Shown piece by piece: positions 52,672 to 63,800 of a DNA stretch of 64,000 nucleotides. A model generated the notes under the pieces. It was not told where the DNA came from, searched no databases, and saw nothing but the letters and a program-made list of their open reading frames with translations. The position numbers and the translations under genes were made by a program. Every line of letters starts with the position of its first letter. Within the stretch, counting starts at the first letter, position 1. The stretch comes from Nannochloris sp. 'desiccata' (taxonomy: Eukaryota > Chlorophyta > Trebouxiophyceae > Chlorellales > Chlorellaceae), in assembly GCA_019044685.2 (NCBI GenBank), contig JAGTXX020000014.1:930001-994000 (forward strand), written 5' to 3'.

Positions 52672-54537
52672 ATGCCCCCAGCACCAGCAGAAGGCGGCGG
52701 CGGTGCCGCTGTCGCTGGTGGCGCTCCTGGCCAGCCCGAACAACAACCACAGCGCGGTGGATTCTTACAAGGTCTCATCCGTATGGGGATTATGTGGTAC
52801 ATGATGAAACAATTCTCCTCTTCACCCAGCAAAACTGCTCCTGGTGGAGGCCCCGCTGCCCCCGCTGTGACCCTTACCCCCATGCTGTCACGTGGCACTC
52901 CTGTAGATATGTATATGTACATCTCTGAAAATGAAAACTGGAAAGACGTGGTTACTTTATCAAATGAAAACCCTCCAATTTGGGTTGAGAAAGGAATTCC
53001 ATTGGCCTCTGGCGAGCCCCGCTGTTCTACCTACACGTACCGCCCTTCCAAGGCAGTACAGAATAACGGTAGTGTCTATGTCCACGCTATTTTCACCCCA
53101 TATGGGGCTTCTCCCAACCCAGAAGATGAAGATTACGATTCAGCCTTATCTTGGGTAAAAACAAGTACTTTAAATCGCTACCTACCAAAACGTCGAGCGG
53201 AACAGGGGGTTAATTTACTAAGCGGCAAGAACTCCACTGAAGATAAACCCATGGATGATGATACTGTCAAATTCAACGAAACAGTCATTGTTAGTTATTT
53301 AAAACCCAATGTGACGATTGCCTTTGTGGATGATTTTTCTGCCTACCAGGCACAAAAAGTACCTCCTCACATGCTCAATACGATTAATGTGGACGCTTCA
53401 ACGAATAAGTACAGGCCCCATACTTGGTTTCATGAATTTTGGTTGCTTCGTGACTATTTAATTCCAGTAAACGAGACACTTGCTGAACTGCCCATGCATT
53501 TGTCGGTGGAGCCCATTGGCCCATATAAATTTGCATTCTTTGTTCAAATGGAGCAGTCGTTTTCTATGCAACAAACCTGGGGCATGACTACAAGCGTTGA
53601 ATCAGATGAGATTAAACGCATTTTTTTAGAAGGAAATCCGATGTTTTTAGCTCTTACTATGGCTGTTTCTATGTTACACTCCCTTTTCGACATGCTGGCG
53701 TTTAAAAGTGATATTGGCTTTTGGAAAGAGAATAAATCAATGTTGGGTTTATCTGCCCGGACAATCATCGTCAATGCATGTTGTCAACTCGTTATTTTCC
53801 TGTATTTAGTCGATAACGAGACGTCCTTTGTCGTACTTCTGTCTACTGGGGTCGGTACCGCCATTGAATTCTGGAAGGTAACAAAGGCAATGGATGTCTC
53901 CATCACCCGTACAGCTGGAGGTATCCCTTATATTCAATTTAAAGATAGAGCATCATACGTAGCATCACAAACTGATAAATACGATGCAGAAGCGATGCGG
54001 TATTTGTCCTATGCTCTCTATCCTTTAGTTGGTGGGTATGCTGTATATTCATTAATCTATAATACACACAAGTCGTGGTATTCTTGGGTACTAAATAGCT
54101 TAGTATCTTCAGTCTACTTATTTGGCTTTGCATTGATGGTTCCTCAGTTGTATCTCAATTACAAGCTGAAATCTGTGGCTCACTTACCCTGGAGGCAGAT
54201 GACCTATAAATTCCTAAATACCATCATCGATGATTTGTTCAGTTTTGTAGTGAAGATGCCGATGCTGCATAGATTAGCCGTGTTCAGAGATGATGCTGTG
54301 TTTTTGGTGTATCTGTATCAAAGATGGATTTATAGAGTGGATAAGACCAGGGTCAATGAATTTGGATACCAGGAAGAAAAGATTGACCAGGCGGGTATTG
54401 ATGGAGAAGGAAAGGAAGAAAGTGAGCAACTTGTTGGAGGAGCAGCTTCTTCTGGTGCAGCGGCAGTTGTTAGTGGCGATGGAGTTGGAGAAGTGGAGAG
54501 TAATGAGGAGAATCTTGAAAGTAAAAAGGACAAGTAG
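52672..54537 (+). CDS. CLPTM1: CLPTM1 family transmembrane protein
   Basis: An intron-free gene of 621 residues. After a Gly/Pro/Gln-rich start and one hydrophobic stretch (GLIRMGIMWYMMKQF) comes the luminal CLPTM1 domain. It contains SRGTPVDMYMYISENENWKD, YVHAIFTPYGASP and STLNRYLPKRR. Multiple TM helices follow, including LALTMAVSMLHSLFDMLAFK, then TIIVNACCQLVIFLYLV, YALYPLVGGYAVYSLIYN and WVLNSLVSSVYLFGFALMVP. The motif NYKLKSVAHLPWRQMTYKFL before DDLFSFVVKMP is characteristic. The C-terminus is acidic and disordered. CLPTM1 proteins act in the ER as lipid scramblase-like or receptor-trafficking factors; the role in algae is unknown. Confidence 0.93.
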   Translation: MPPAPAEGGGGAAVAGGAPGQPEQQPQRGGFLQGLIRMGIMWYMMKQFSSSPSKTAPGGGPAAPAVTLTPMLSRGTPVDMYMYISENENWKDVVTLSNENPPIWVEKGIPLASGEPRCSTYTYRPSKAVQNNGSVYVHAIFTPYGASPNPEDEDYDSALSWVKTSTLNRYLPKRRAEQGVNLLSGKNSTEDKPMDDDTVKFNETVIVSYLKPNVTIAFVDDFSAYQAQKVPPHMLNTINVDASTNKYRPHTWFHEFWLLRDYLIPVNETLAELPMHLSVEPIGPYKFAFFVQMEQSFSMQQTWGMTTSVESDEIKRIFLEGNPMFLALTMAVSMLHSLFDMLAFKSDIGFWKENKSMLGLSARTIIVNACCQLVIFLYLVDNETSFVVLLSTGVGTAIEFWKVTKAMDVSITRTAGGIPYIQFKDRASYVASQTDKYDAEAMRYLSYALYPLVGGYAVYSLIYNTHKSWYSWVLNSLVSSVYLFGFALMVPQLYLNYKLKSVAHLPWRQMTYKFLNTIIDDLFSFVVKMPMLHRLAVFRDDAVFLVYLYQRWIYRVDKTRVNEFGYQEEKIDQAGIDGEGKEESEQLVGGAASSGAAAVVSGDGVGEVESNEENLESKKDK

Positions 54538-54909
54538 TTTATATTCGTTTTTTTAATTTTATTACTAATGAAGGAGCGACCCCTTACGTAGCAATTTCTA
54601 TGAAATCACACGTCTGCTTCCTCTCGCGAAGCTGATTCCTATCCACTAGTCTTTCATTTCTGATATATAATTCTGCGCTATAAACATTGAAAAAAACATC
54701 TCCAGAAACCTTTTAAGCTTTCAACCCGGCGGAATAAAAATTTGAAAATCGTCAACACACAGCAGGCCTGAGGCGCAATGGTGATATGCCCAAAGACAAG
54801 TAATATTCTCTTTTGCTTGATTGGGATTCTTCAGCATATATAGGTCGCAATTCTTATTGCATTTGTCTAATCCATTTTAAGGTTAATCTGAAAACGTGTT
54901 TTAAGCATA
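54538..54909. other. Intergenic stretch, no gene seen
   Basis: About 370 bases between two plus-strand genes, holding the CLPTM1 3' end and the promoter of the Mei2-like gene. Confidence 0.4.
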
Positions 54910-56770
54910 ATGTGCCAAGCGAGAACCTCCAAAGGCGAGAAGATCAATACCCAAAAAATTGCTGCGATTGTTGCCACCCAAACTCCAGAAAACCCTACAG
55001 TGGCCTATCAGCCAAAGCCAAGGCTCAATCCTGCTGCAATTGAGTTTATATCTTCTCGATCTGAGTCTGAGGCAAGCTCAATTGGCGACGAAGCAGAGAC
55101 TGAGCAGATTGATTGCGAAGAGGTATCAACTGCAACTGAGGAAAATAGACACGATAAAGACGCTAAAACACAACGAATGGACCAATATTACGAAGAAACT
55201 GAAGAGCAGCACATGTTTCATGGCTATCAGAACTATGGGTGGGAATCACCTCAGGTAAGCTACCTTGTGGGATTATTCGATCTAATATTCATTGGGTGCT
55301 AGTTCGAATTAAGTAGCGAATAGCAATATTCTAAGCAATTTTCTGCAAGAATACGTATATATTTGTTAATATCAAATAGTGACCTTGACCTCGTAATTAC
55401 TATCTTCTTCTTTTAAATCTCTTGCATTGCAGGGCGTCCTGCCTCCTGAAGGAGCCTCACCTCCTCCAGGCCAAGGTGTCGCGTATACTACAGTCCCCGC
55501 TCACCCGGCTGGCATGATGCCCCCTCCCCACTACCCCTCCAACCCTCATCCTCACCAGTATGGTCCTTCTCATTACCCTGTGTACCATGTCTACTCACAC
55601 CACCCAGACACCATTGAACGTTCGGCCTCCCCGCCCGCTATCTACCCTGCTGGTGGATCCCCTCCCTTGGCCCCTGGATTTATTTCCGTCCCTCTTCAGG
55701 CGCAACATTCGGGGCATTTGAGAGGGTCCAGTCCTATTCCTGGAGGCAGCCCTCCTCCTTCTTCCAGGGGTATGCACCCTGCAGGCGCTCCCATGCCTGT
55801 GCACCATCACCACCACCCTGTCAGCATGGGATCCAGCCCTCCTAATAATGCTGATAGAAGTGGTGGTCCTCAGCATTACCATGTATATGCAGCACCCCAC
55901 CACCCTTACGCTCCTCATCATGGCAACGAAGAGTATGCTCCTCACCCTCACCACCACCTCCCTGCAGCTCACCCCAACAACAATAACCATCACCCCTACC
56001 ACCACCACCAGTATGACAGCAGTAGTATGATGATGGCAGAGCTGCAGCCTCGCATGTCGTCAATGTCTCTTGGTGGCTCCCCCATTGAAGGCAGCTCTCC
56101 TACGTCCAGCAGCGGCATCGGCATTCGTAACAACACCCGTGCTTCTGCTCGTATTGCTCGTTCTCACCGCGCAGGGGGTGCGTACAACCCCAGCGACTTT
56201 GAATTTAAGATCTCACCTCCTGCTTCTGGGGAAGACAACGCCACCAGCGATGGCACTGCGGCCACGGCTGATGTAAAGACAACGGTAATGATCCGCAATA
56301 TCCCTAACAAATACACCCAAGACATCATGCTCACTTTACTTGAAGAAGCTAAATTAAATGGTGCCTTTGATTTCTTCTACTTACCTATTGATTTTCGTAA
56401 TCGTTGTGGTCTTGGCTACGCTTTCTTAAATTTCCTGAGTCATGCTGATGCTGTCAAAGGGTACAACTACTTCCATAATAGGAGGTGGGATGAATTTAAC
56501 TCTAAAAAAGTGTGTGAAGTGACGTATGCAAGGGTACAGGGTAAAGATAACCTTGTGCAGCATTTCAAGAATGCTAAATTTCCTAGTAATGATGCCGAGT
56601 ATTGCCCTTTAGTCTATCGTCATTCTCAAAACGCAAGTGGCGGTAAAGACAGTGCTCGTGTTCGAGCACATATGCCGTTACCTATTCACGATTACTTAGC
56701 AAGCCTAGAGGAAGAAGAGAAGGAGGAAGTGACCACTACTCACGTGGAAGCGGAGGAAGAGAAAGCGTAA
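54910..56770 (+). CDS. Mei2-like RNA-binding protein (C-terminal RRM)
   Basis: Two exons, 54910-55254 and 55433-56770, joined in phase 0, 560 residues. The C-terminal Mei2-type RRM (about 397-500) reads TTVMIRNIPNKYTQDIMLTL, then FDFFYLPIDFRNRCGLGYAF and LNFLSHADAVKGYNYFHNRR, then KVCEVTYARVQGKDNLVQHF. The IRNIPNKYTQ and DFFYLPIDF motifs are diagnostic. Only this one RRM is present; plant AML proteins usually carry three, while TEL-like, fungal and protist forms vary. The middle is Pro/His/Ser-rich (about 115-340) and probably disordered. Fission yeast Mei2 switches cells into meiosis; function here is unknown. Confidence 0.92.
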
Positions 56771-57297
56771 AGGCGTTGCCACTCGAAAGAAAGTTGAAAT
56801 TCATTTAAAAAAATGAAAATACTCTTTTTTATTTCACCAATGATAATACAAACAGATTGTAGCTTACATAGCATTACATTTTTATAGACTGTCTCTCACA
56901 TTTTCCTCTTTTCCTTCTTATTTCACCACTTGCCTTGTTGAAATTTCTTCTCAGAGTATATATCGTGCTTATTGTCGTCGCTTGAGGCGGTTCCGTTTGA
57001 TTCATTTTTTTTAAATGCCCCCCTTGTATACAGTACATCAGTTCAATTCTTTTTCCCTGTGAATTAGTATGATACTATGAATCCATAACTTGAGCACATG
57101 ATTTTTCTTTTTGAAGTGAATGAACCACAGAGCTTGTGAAGCGGCTGCCGCCGGCGTTTCCGAGCCCAAAAATAAAAGATGCCTTTTCCTGATACAAAGA
57201 CACCATCATTTCTTTATCGTTGAAAATTTGCAATTATTTCTAAATTGTAGATTGTAATCAGCCTTGATTATTAAGAATAGATTCAAAGCTGAACAAA
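56771..57297. other. Intergenic stretch, no gene seen
   Basis: About 530 AT-rich bases between two plus-strand genes, holding the 3' end of the Mei2-like gene and the uL18 promoter. Confidence 0.4.
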
Positions 57298-57748
57298 ATG
57301 CGAGCTTCAATTCCCCAACTAATGGCCTCAGTAGCACAAGCAGGACTGAAAGAACTACAGCTCAAACTCTTCATTTCTAATAAATACGCATATGCCCAGA
57401 TTGTGCGTGCATCTGATGGCAACATCCTAGCAGCAGCGTCAACTATTGAAAAAGGCGCTCGAGATGGCCTCATTGGCTCTGCAGTAGATAAATCAGCCTG
57501 TAGCAGGTAAGACTTTAATTATAGGTTGTGTAGTCGCATGCTCTATAGTATTATGGTTCTTCTAAACTCTTACTGAATGCAATTTTTCTGTGTTATTTCT
57601 GTGCAGAGTTGGAGAATTGCTAGCGGAAAGGGCGGTGGGAGCAGGCATTGATAGAGTGAGCTGGCAGAGAAAACAAGGGCAGAGATACCATGGCAGAGTA
57701 GCTTCATTAATAACTTCAATGCAGAATTCAGGTTTAAAACTAGTGTAA
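57298..57748 (+). CDS. Bacterial-type ribosomal protein uL18 (L18), organellar
   Basis: Two exons, 57298-57506 and 57607-57748, joined inside an Arg codon, 116 residues. The L18 pattern is clear: LQLKLFISNKYAYAQIVRAS, then NILAAASTIEK, then VGELLAERAVGAGIDRVSWQ, RYHGRVASLI and NSGLKLV. It binds 5S rRNA or its position in the large subunit. The bacterial form in a nuclear gene implies a mitochondrial or plastid ribosome. The N-terminus MRASIPQLMASVAQAG could be a weak targeting signal. TGTAA overlaps the stop codon. Confidence 0.88.
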
Positions 57749-57869
57749 TGTACAATTTTACAGTCAAAATGGTGTCATAATCATAAGAAACTTAAATACA
57801 GAATTTGCGACGTGGCGGGGCGGGTAAAAAGTAAAAGAATGAGCTATTTATATTTCAGCAGAGTAAAAT

Positions 57870-58768
57870 TTACTTCTTGCCAAGAAGCTTCTTGCATTCC
57901 TTACAATGCCACTTTCCTGCAAAATCAAAGACACAGAAACAAATAAGAACACATCAGCTCCGATATAATTCTTAACGCTGAAACGCTTTTATCAACTCAC
58001 CTTTCGGTCTATTCTCTGGGGTAAGACCCACACATTCAAAATGAAACCATTCTATAGGACACTCTACGTTATCACACGCAATCATCTCTCCAAATGAGAT
58101 CCTATTACAATAGCAATACGTAGGCTCTGTAGCATCAGCCACCGCCAGCGCTGCATGATAGAGTTCGTCAGAAGTAGGTATATGAACAGGCGCAGGAGGC
58201 GCAGCACCACCTTTCCCACCACGTTTTCTACGGCCATCTGCACCAGAGGGGCCGCCAAGATCCCCTTCAGTACCTGGGACAGCAGGAAGACCCAAGCGCT
58301 GGCGTTCTTTTGCCACCTCGGCTTCGAAAGATTTTAAATCTTTATCCAATTTGCGAATATGTTGGTCGATGTAGTCGTAAATCTGCTGCGCGCGGTTCAT
58401 TTTCTCTTCTGACAGCTTAATCGTTTCGTTCATGTTGTGTTCAATGCGCTGGGCAAGCTCAGTTGACGCTGCAGCGCCGACAGCGGTAACTTTTTGACGT
58501 TTGGATGGAAAGACCATGCCTTCTTGCTGCCTCTCTGCTGCACTTTTGAGTTGGGCGAGACAATCTTCGTCGATTACCTTTTGAAGGGCGGTTACGCGCA
58601 GGTCCAAGTCACGCAAACCTTGAAAATGACGCTGCAATTCTAATGGCAGATCAGTCACACCTGTTTTGGAGACGAAATAGTGAGAACGCATTTGGCTGGA
58701 TAGATAGAAATACGTTTTGAAGAAGGTTAATGCTTACTCTCGATAAAAGAACGCAAGTAGGATGTCAT
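57870..58768 (-). CDS. ING: ING family PHD-finger protein
   Basis: Three exons, 58738-58768, 58001-58660 and 57870-57916, in phase, 245 residues. Spliced, the start reads [20 protein letters not shown] then [12 protein letters not shown], the ING N-terminal helix pair; an unspliced reading from 58691 would miss this. A coiled coil leads to a basic KRGGKGG linker. The C-terminal PHD finger has [20 protein letters not shown], then [20 protein letters not shown] and WHCKECKK. The Cys4-His-Cys3 ligands are complete only with the last small exon. The aromatic/Asp features ([14 protein letters not shown]) fit H3K4me3 reading. ING proteins recruit HAT or HDAC complexes, which links functionally to the DPY30 writer subunit in this window. 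Confidence 0.92.
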
Positions 58769-59461
58769 GACTGCCTAATTAAATCAAAGATGAGCAGAGT
58801 GTTGGAGCGTTTCTTGACCTGTTTGATGTTTCTTTGAAGTTTTTAAATCTCTAAAGGTGTGGTTTGTCTATTATTTTATATGCAGGCTTATCCTAAGCCT
58901 TAACTAGAAATGTGATTTCCTTCTGTGCTTGCTTCAATTGGTGACCCGCCTTTGCCAATGCTGCAGGACTGGCTTAAAACAACAGGCAAACATGCTCCAT
59001 TAGGGTCTGTATCGTGATTATATTTCCTCCTGCATGAGTGTACTTGGTGCTGGGGAAAATCAAAAAGAATATTTACATACTTGACAAGATCTAAGATAAT
59101 GGAAAGCAAGCCTCAGGCTGTCGCAAAGAGATTACTAGCTAGGCTTTGGTACCCTTGGAGAAAGATTTATCAACGACTGGAGTAGAAAATGTAATATGGA
59201 AGTAATTATGATAGACTAGGGGTGGGATAGTAATAAAAAAGCGACGCCAAAAGCCACTAGTTAAAAGAGAGGTGGTCTCATGAAAATTTGAACGCTTTCA
59301 TATCAGCATGAAAGCTTGAGTTTGAAGCCGTGGCTTGTCTACTGGGGGGCGTAGTAGTAGCACCATGTCTAATCAATTGAAACAAAATGTCGTTTAGATG
59401 GCAGCCATAGAACCAGAAGGAGCAACAAACACCGGCGCCTCCTCCCATGGCCATGATATAT
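58769..59461. other. Intergenic stretch, no gene seen
   Basis: About 690 bases between two minus-strand genes. It contains the ING promoter and the 3' end of the MscL gene. Short frames here lack coding character. No RNA gene was recognised. Confidence 0.4.
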
Positions 59462-60414
59462 CTAAATAACAGCAGGAGGAGGAGCAGTAGTGACGGGCTC
59501 CATGGTGCTACCAGACTTGGATTTCTTCATAATAGGCTCCATAACGCTGCAGCAGTACTTGCAACGGGTCGCAGTGACTGGGATATCTTCTTGCATACAC
59601 TCGGGGCAAGTGCGGATAGGGAAGAGGCGGGACATGAGACCCATGAGGGGAAGGACAATCGCGACATAGACGATAAAGCAGATGATGATAAATGAGATGA
59701 CGGCATTAATAAAGAGACCATATGGGAAAACGGATCCATTGGCGGTGAAAGTGAGGTTTGCGGTAGCATCAGAGGAGCCAATCATTCCAAAGAGGGGAGT
59801 GATGAAAGCGGCGACAAAAGCGTTGATGAGTTCCTTGAAGGCTCCACCAACAACGACAGCCACGGCGAGGTCGACGACGTTGCCCCTGAGGACGAAATCT
59901 CTAAAGCCTGCAATGTGAGTTTTGAAAAAATGGATCAGGTTGAAGTTGAGCGGGATTTAGGCAAATTGCAGCCCCTCTAAACTAGTGGCTTTAAGGCGAT
60001 CGATAGTCTTTACATCCATCCAAACGTCGCAACACATAATATATAATTGGATAACAGCAACAATTCCTGCTTCTGCAGCTGTATATCGCCGTCAACGAGG
60101 CAAGAACCAGGGATGGCATTCCCGTCTTGACGCTCTAGATATCAAACGCTTGAGGCAGTTTCCCGGGTGGCTTGCGAATATTTGCCACCTAATGAGCATA
60201 AAGGATGCATTTTTGCCCCCAAAATATGACAAACATGGAATGAAGCACTACAGATTTCCATTGACTAGGCCACCCAACGACAACGTTGTCTTGCTGATAG
60301 TTTACACCAGAGAACTTGGATAGCAAGTGAATTTCCCATGAGTGACTCACCAGAAACAAAATTGCCGCAGCAGCCGATGGCAGAGCCTCCTACAGCCTTA
60401 ACCTTAGAAGCCAT
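59462..60414 (-). CDS. MscL large-conductance mechanosensitive channel with C-terminal zinc ribbon
   Basis: Two exons, 60351-60414 (MASKVKAVGGSAIGCCGNFV) and 59462-59907, joined in phase 1, 169 residues. The channel core follows the splice: FRDFVLRGNVVDLAVAVVVG then GAFKELINAFVAAFITPLFG (first TM with the Gly/Ala-rich pore helix). The loop comes next, then INAVISFIIICFIVYVAIVL (second TM). The C-terminus has two CxxC pairs, CPECMQEDIPVTATRCKYCC, a zinc-ribbon-like tail also seen in some bacterial MscL. MscL opens under membrane tension as an osmotic release valve. MscL is rare in eukaryotes, where MscS-type channels dominate. The intron excludes bacterial contamination. Confidence 0.9.
59985..60323 (+). 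other. Antisense open frame inside the MscL intron
   Basis: 112 codons on the plus strand within the 443-base MscL intron, with amino-acid content that looks protein-like (GWHSRLDALDIKRLRQFPGW; DNVVLLIVYTREL). No family is recognised. It may be a fragment of another gene or element, or chance. Confidence 0.25.
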
Positions 60415-60810
60415 GATTGTTAAGATGCTATGAGATTTGTTGAGTTTAAAGAAGTAATGGGAGCCTAGCTGGTCAGGAGATTTGACAAATGTCCACAAAA
60501 GAATAATTTTAGGTTAAAATTGCTGGGTACTGCATGAAAGATGCTCTCTGCAGTCCGTTAAAATCCCGATTGGAAAGAGATTTGCAGCCCGCCGAAACAA
60601 AACTTCGGAAACCCTAGCTTAGACGAGTGGCCCAGGCTTGCCTAGTCTCAACTTATAGAAAAACCGTTCTGAGCTTTATTTGGGTTACATTAACAAGATT
60701 TATCTAATTGCTGGTGTAAATGCAATGATAAGAGCCTCAGAAACATCAGGACAATAGGAAATAAATACCAAGAAATGAAGAAATCCACCGCCGGCAAAAA
60801 GTCAACAATT
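60415..60810. other. Intergenic stretch, no gene seen
   Basis: About 400 bases between two minus-strand genes, holding the MscL promoter and the BMS1 3' end. Confidence 0.4.
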
Positions 60811-63800
60811 TTAATCTCCTCTCGCCCTTTTCGCCTTTTTCTTCTCAGCATGTCCTCTCTCCACGTACCGTTTCTTCCTTTCTTCTTTATTATACGCAGC
60901 TCTCCACTCTTCTTCAGCCACTGCAGCTTTCGCTTGCTTCACTGCGTGTCTGGCCTTTTGATCCCTTCTACCCACCGCTTTGGCGTTCCTTATCGCATTC
61001 AGTTGAGCGACCAAACTCATCGCTTTACGTTCTTCAGGCTCAACAACTACGGCACGACGTTGTTCAAGACTCTTACGCTTCCTTTTAGCTTCAAGCTTAG
61101 GTTTAGTCTTGAAAGGCAACGCTGCTTGCAAGGTGGTGGGCACTCGAAGAGGGTTGAAGACTCTTTTTTTCCTTTCTATTGGTTTATAGAGAGAATCGCT
61201 GTTACGTGGAGCACCCACACTCGCTTCACGTCGTAAATCAGCAACGCTTCGCATACCTACCCAGCCAGAATCTTTAATCCCAACTTCATTTTGCTGCTCT
61301 TGTGAAGCATCTGCACCATCACCACTGATGGCACCAGTTTTAGCAGCAGCAGCAGCAGGAGTACCTTTACTACGCTCCAAGCGACCAAGATCTTCATAAT
61401 ATCCCAATCCTTGTTTTCCAGTAGTAAACACATACCCAGCTTTGGCTCCATTGAATTTAAACGCAGGAAGATATTTTCTATCCAACTCTTCTACCAGAGG
61501 AGCAGCAATACGAGGTACACCATTTTCTAGTACATATGGCTCATCACCACCATTGGTATCTTCCTCAGGCTTCGGACGGTTTTTAGAAAACGGTTTTGGT
61601 TTTCTTTTTACCCCTTCCACGTTCGGCGGCGCCAATAAATTCGTCACTGGAGTAGAAAATTTGGGTATATCTACCTCAACCCATGCTCTTAAGAAGACCA
61701 CATCACTAAGTAAAGGTTTATCTTCAAAGGTAGCACGATAGGCTCCATCACGTGCACCAGATTGTGTACCTACACGTACTGCCTTTTTGATTGTTCCTCG
61801 AATTCCAGAAACGGTTCTTATAGAAGCACCTTCAAATTTAGCAGCTTCAAGTTGGGAATTAAACATCCCGTTGACAAAGGCAGTGTGACGATGGATTTTA
61901 AATGGAGTTCCGACGAGTTTGAGCTTTTTAACAACCTTTAAGGAGGCATCTAATTGCAATACGACACCAGTAGCGGCAACTCTCCAATGGGAGACACCAG
62001 ATGTGGTCTTTTGAATAGCTAAAATGCCTGTGCCTGGTGGAGCAAGCGGGCCATAGATCGCAGCTAGACAATGCATATGTTCAGGACTGTATTTCAACAT
62101 CCTATGCCGTTCGTTATTGTCCTTTATAGCAAAGACAGGTAAACTTTGAAATCTTCGCCAGCCGATTGAAAAAATCAACGGATCACGATTTTTCAAAATT
62201 TTGGGGAACCAACGATGTCTCTTTAACCTCAGTTGCATGTATCCAGGAGTTTCTTCCCCACGACCGAGGCCTCCAATAAGTATAGGCTGCCGAGGGTCGA
62301 AATTTTCCATCAACTCACAAGGTATTCCGGTAAACCGAAGCCGGACGTAAGCACCTGGGCGATGTCCTTCCATAATAACACGCTGTACAGGGTCCAGTGC
62401 ATCCATTGCTGTCTTTGTACGTTCAGCACGTTCAGACATATCCTGTTTCATAGCGTCGTAATACGTTTCTTCATCGTCGTCTTCGCCAGCTAAATTACTT
62501 TTTCCTCTTTTACCGCCCTTGCCACCTACATCAGCGGCAGCAGCTGCTGCTTCTGGGCTTAAAGCATCTTTGATACCTTTTGCACCACCAGATTCATCAT
62601 ATTCAGCATTAAATGCTGCCTTCTTAGCAGCTCTTTTCGCAGCCAAATCTTCTTCCACCTCTGCTGCTTTTATCGCTGCAGCAGCTGCTCTGGTAGCTGG
62701 ATCTGAGCTCCCAGCAAATTTCTCGCCTGTTTCTAAATCCTCAAAATCACCAAATACTTCATCTTCGCCATCTAGTTTATTATCACCACCACCATCATCG
62801 CTCTCGCTGTCCTCACCCGGTCTGGCAGCAGCTCTAGCAGCTCCAGCATCCCAATCTCCAGTAACAAAACGATTTCTAAGCTCCTCGGCAGCATCCGGCT
62901 CTGCCCATTTCGTCAAAAGACCACTAGAAACATCAGCACGGGAGCAATCTGCAGCATCGATGCTATTAAAGACATCATCATCTTTGCCTTTATCGGCATT
63001 ATTTCCATTGTTGCCTCGAAATGATGAGTTTCTGCCTTTCTTAGGTCGAAACAGCTCATCATCATCATCATCATCCTCGGATCCATCTTCATACTCTCCT
63101 CTACCTCTTGCATTATTTTCATCAGCAGTAGCACGAGTGCCGTATATGTATTCTTGCAGATCTGCAGCACGGGCGCTAAAAAGAGCTGAAGCACGTTGAA
63201 GCATCGCACCCTTCCATTTAGCTGCACCACCAAGCCCTTCATCTTCTTCAGAATGAGACTCAGACTCAGACTCAGAATCTTCACTATCTTCTCCATCTTC
63301 AGAGCTTTCTTTATCTTCTTCAGAATCGTCGTCATAACGTAATTTTTCTTCCTTTCTACTCTTTTGCCCGCCGTGCTCATTCTTTTCTTCATCCTCATCC
63401 TCGTCAACACCAGCAGCAGCAGCACTACCACCAGGGAATATAGCACGTCTACGCACACGGCCATCTGAACTATGCACTACTTGATGCTCCTCAGGTCCTT
63501 GACCCTTCCTTCTGTTGACACCATCAGCATCAGCATCTCCGTCTTCATCATCTGAGCTACCACCACCATCACCACTTTCTTCCTCTCCTTCTTCTTCATC
63601 ATCACTTGACTCACTATCTTCATTCTCCTCAGAATTAAATCCACCATTTTCTTTCTTTCTAGCAGAAGCTTCCCACCCGTCCACGTCAGCATGACTCACC
63701 GCCTTTCCACCAGCAAACAATTGAATTCTACTGGCTTTTATTTTTTCATCGACTGCCATTTTAGTTCCTTGAAGACCACGAACCATAGCTTCACCTTCAC

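Noticed and set aside
55595..56063. Minus-strand frames rich in Val, Arg and Gly in the Mei2-like gene
   Set aside because: Antisense of the Pro/His-rich linker; no start context or domain.
59462..60414. MscL as bacterial contamination
   Set aside because: The gene has a GT-AG intron in phase and lies between clear eukaryotic genes.
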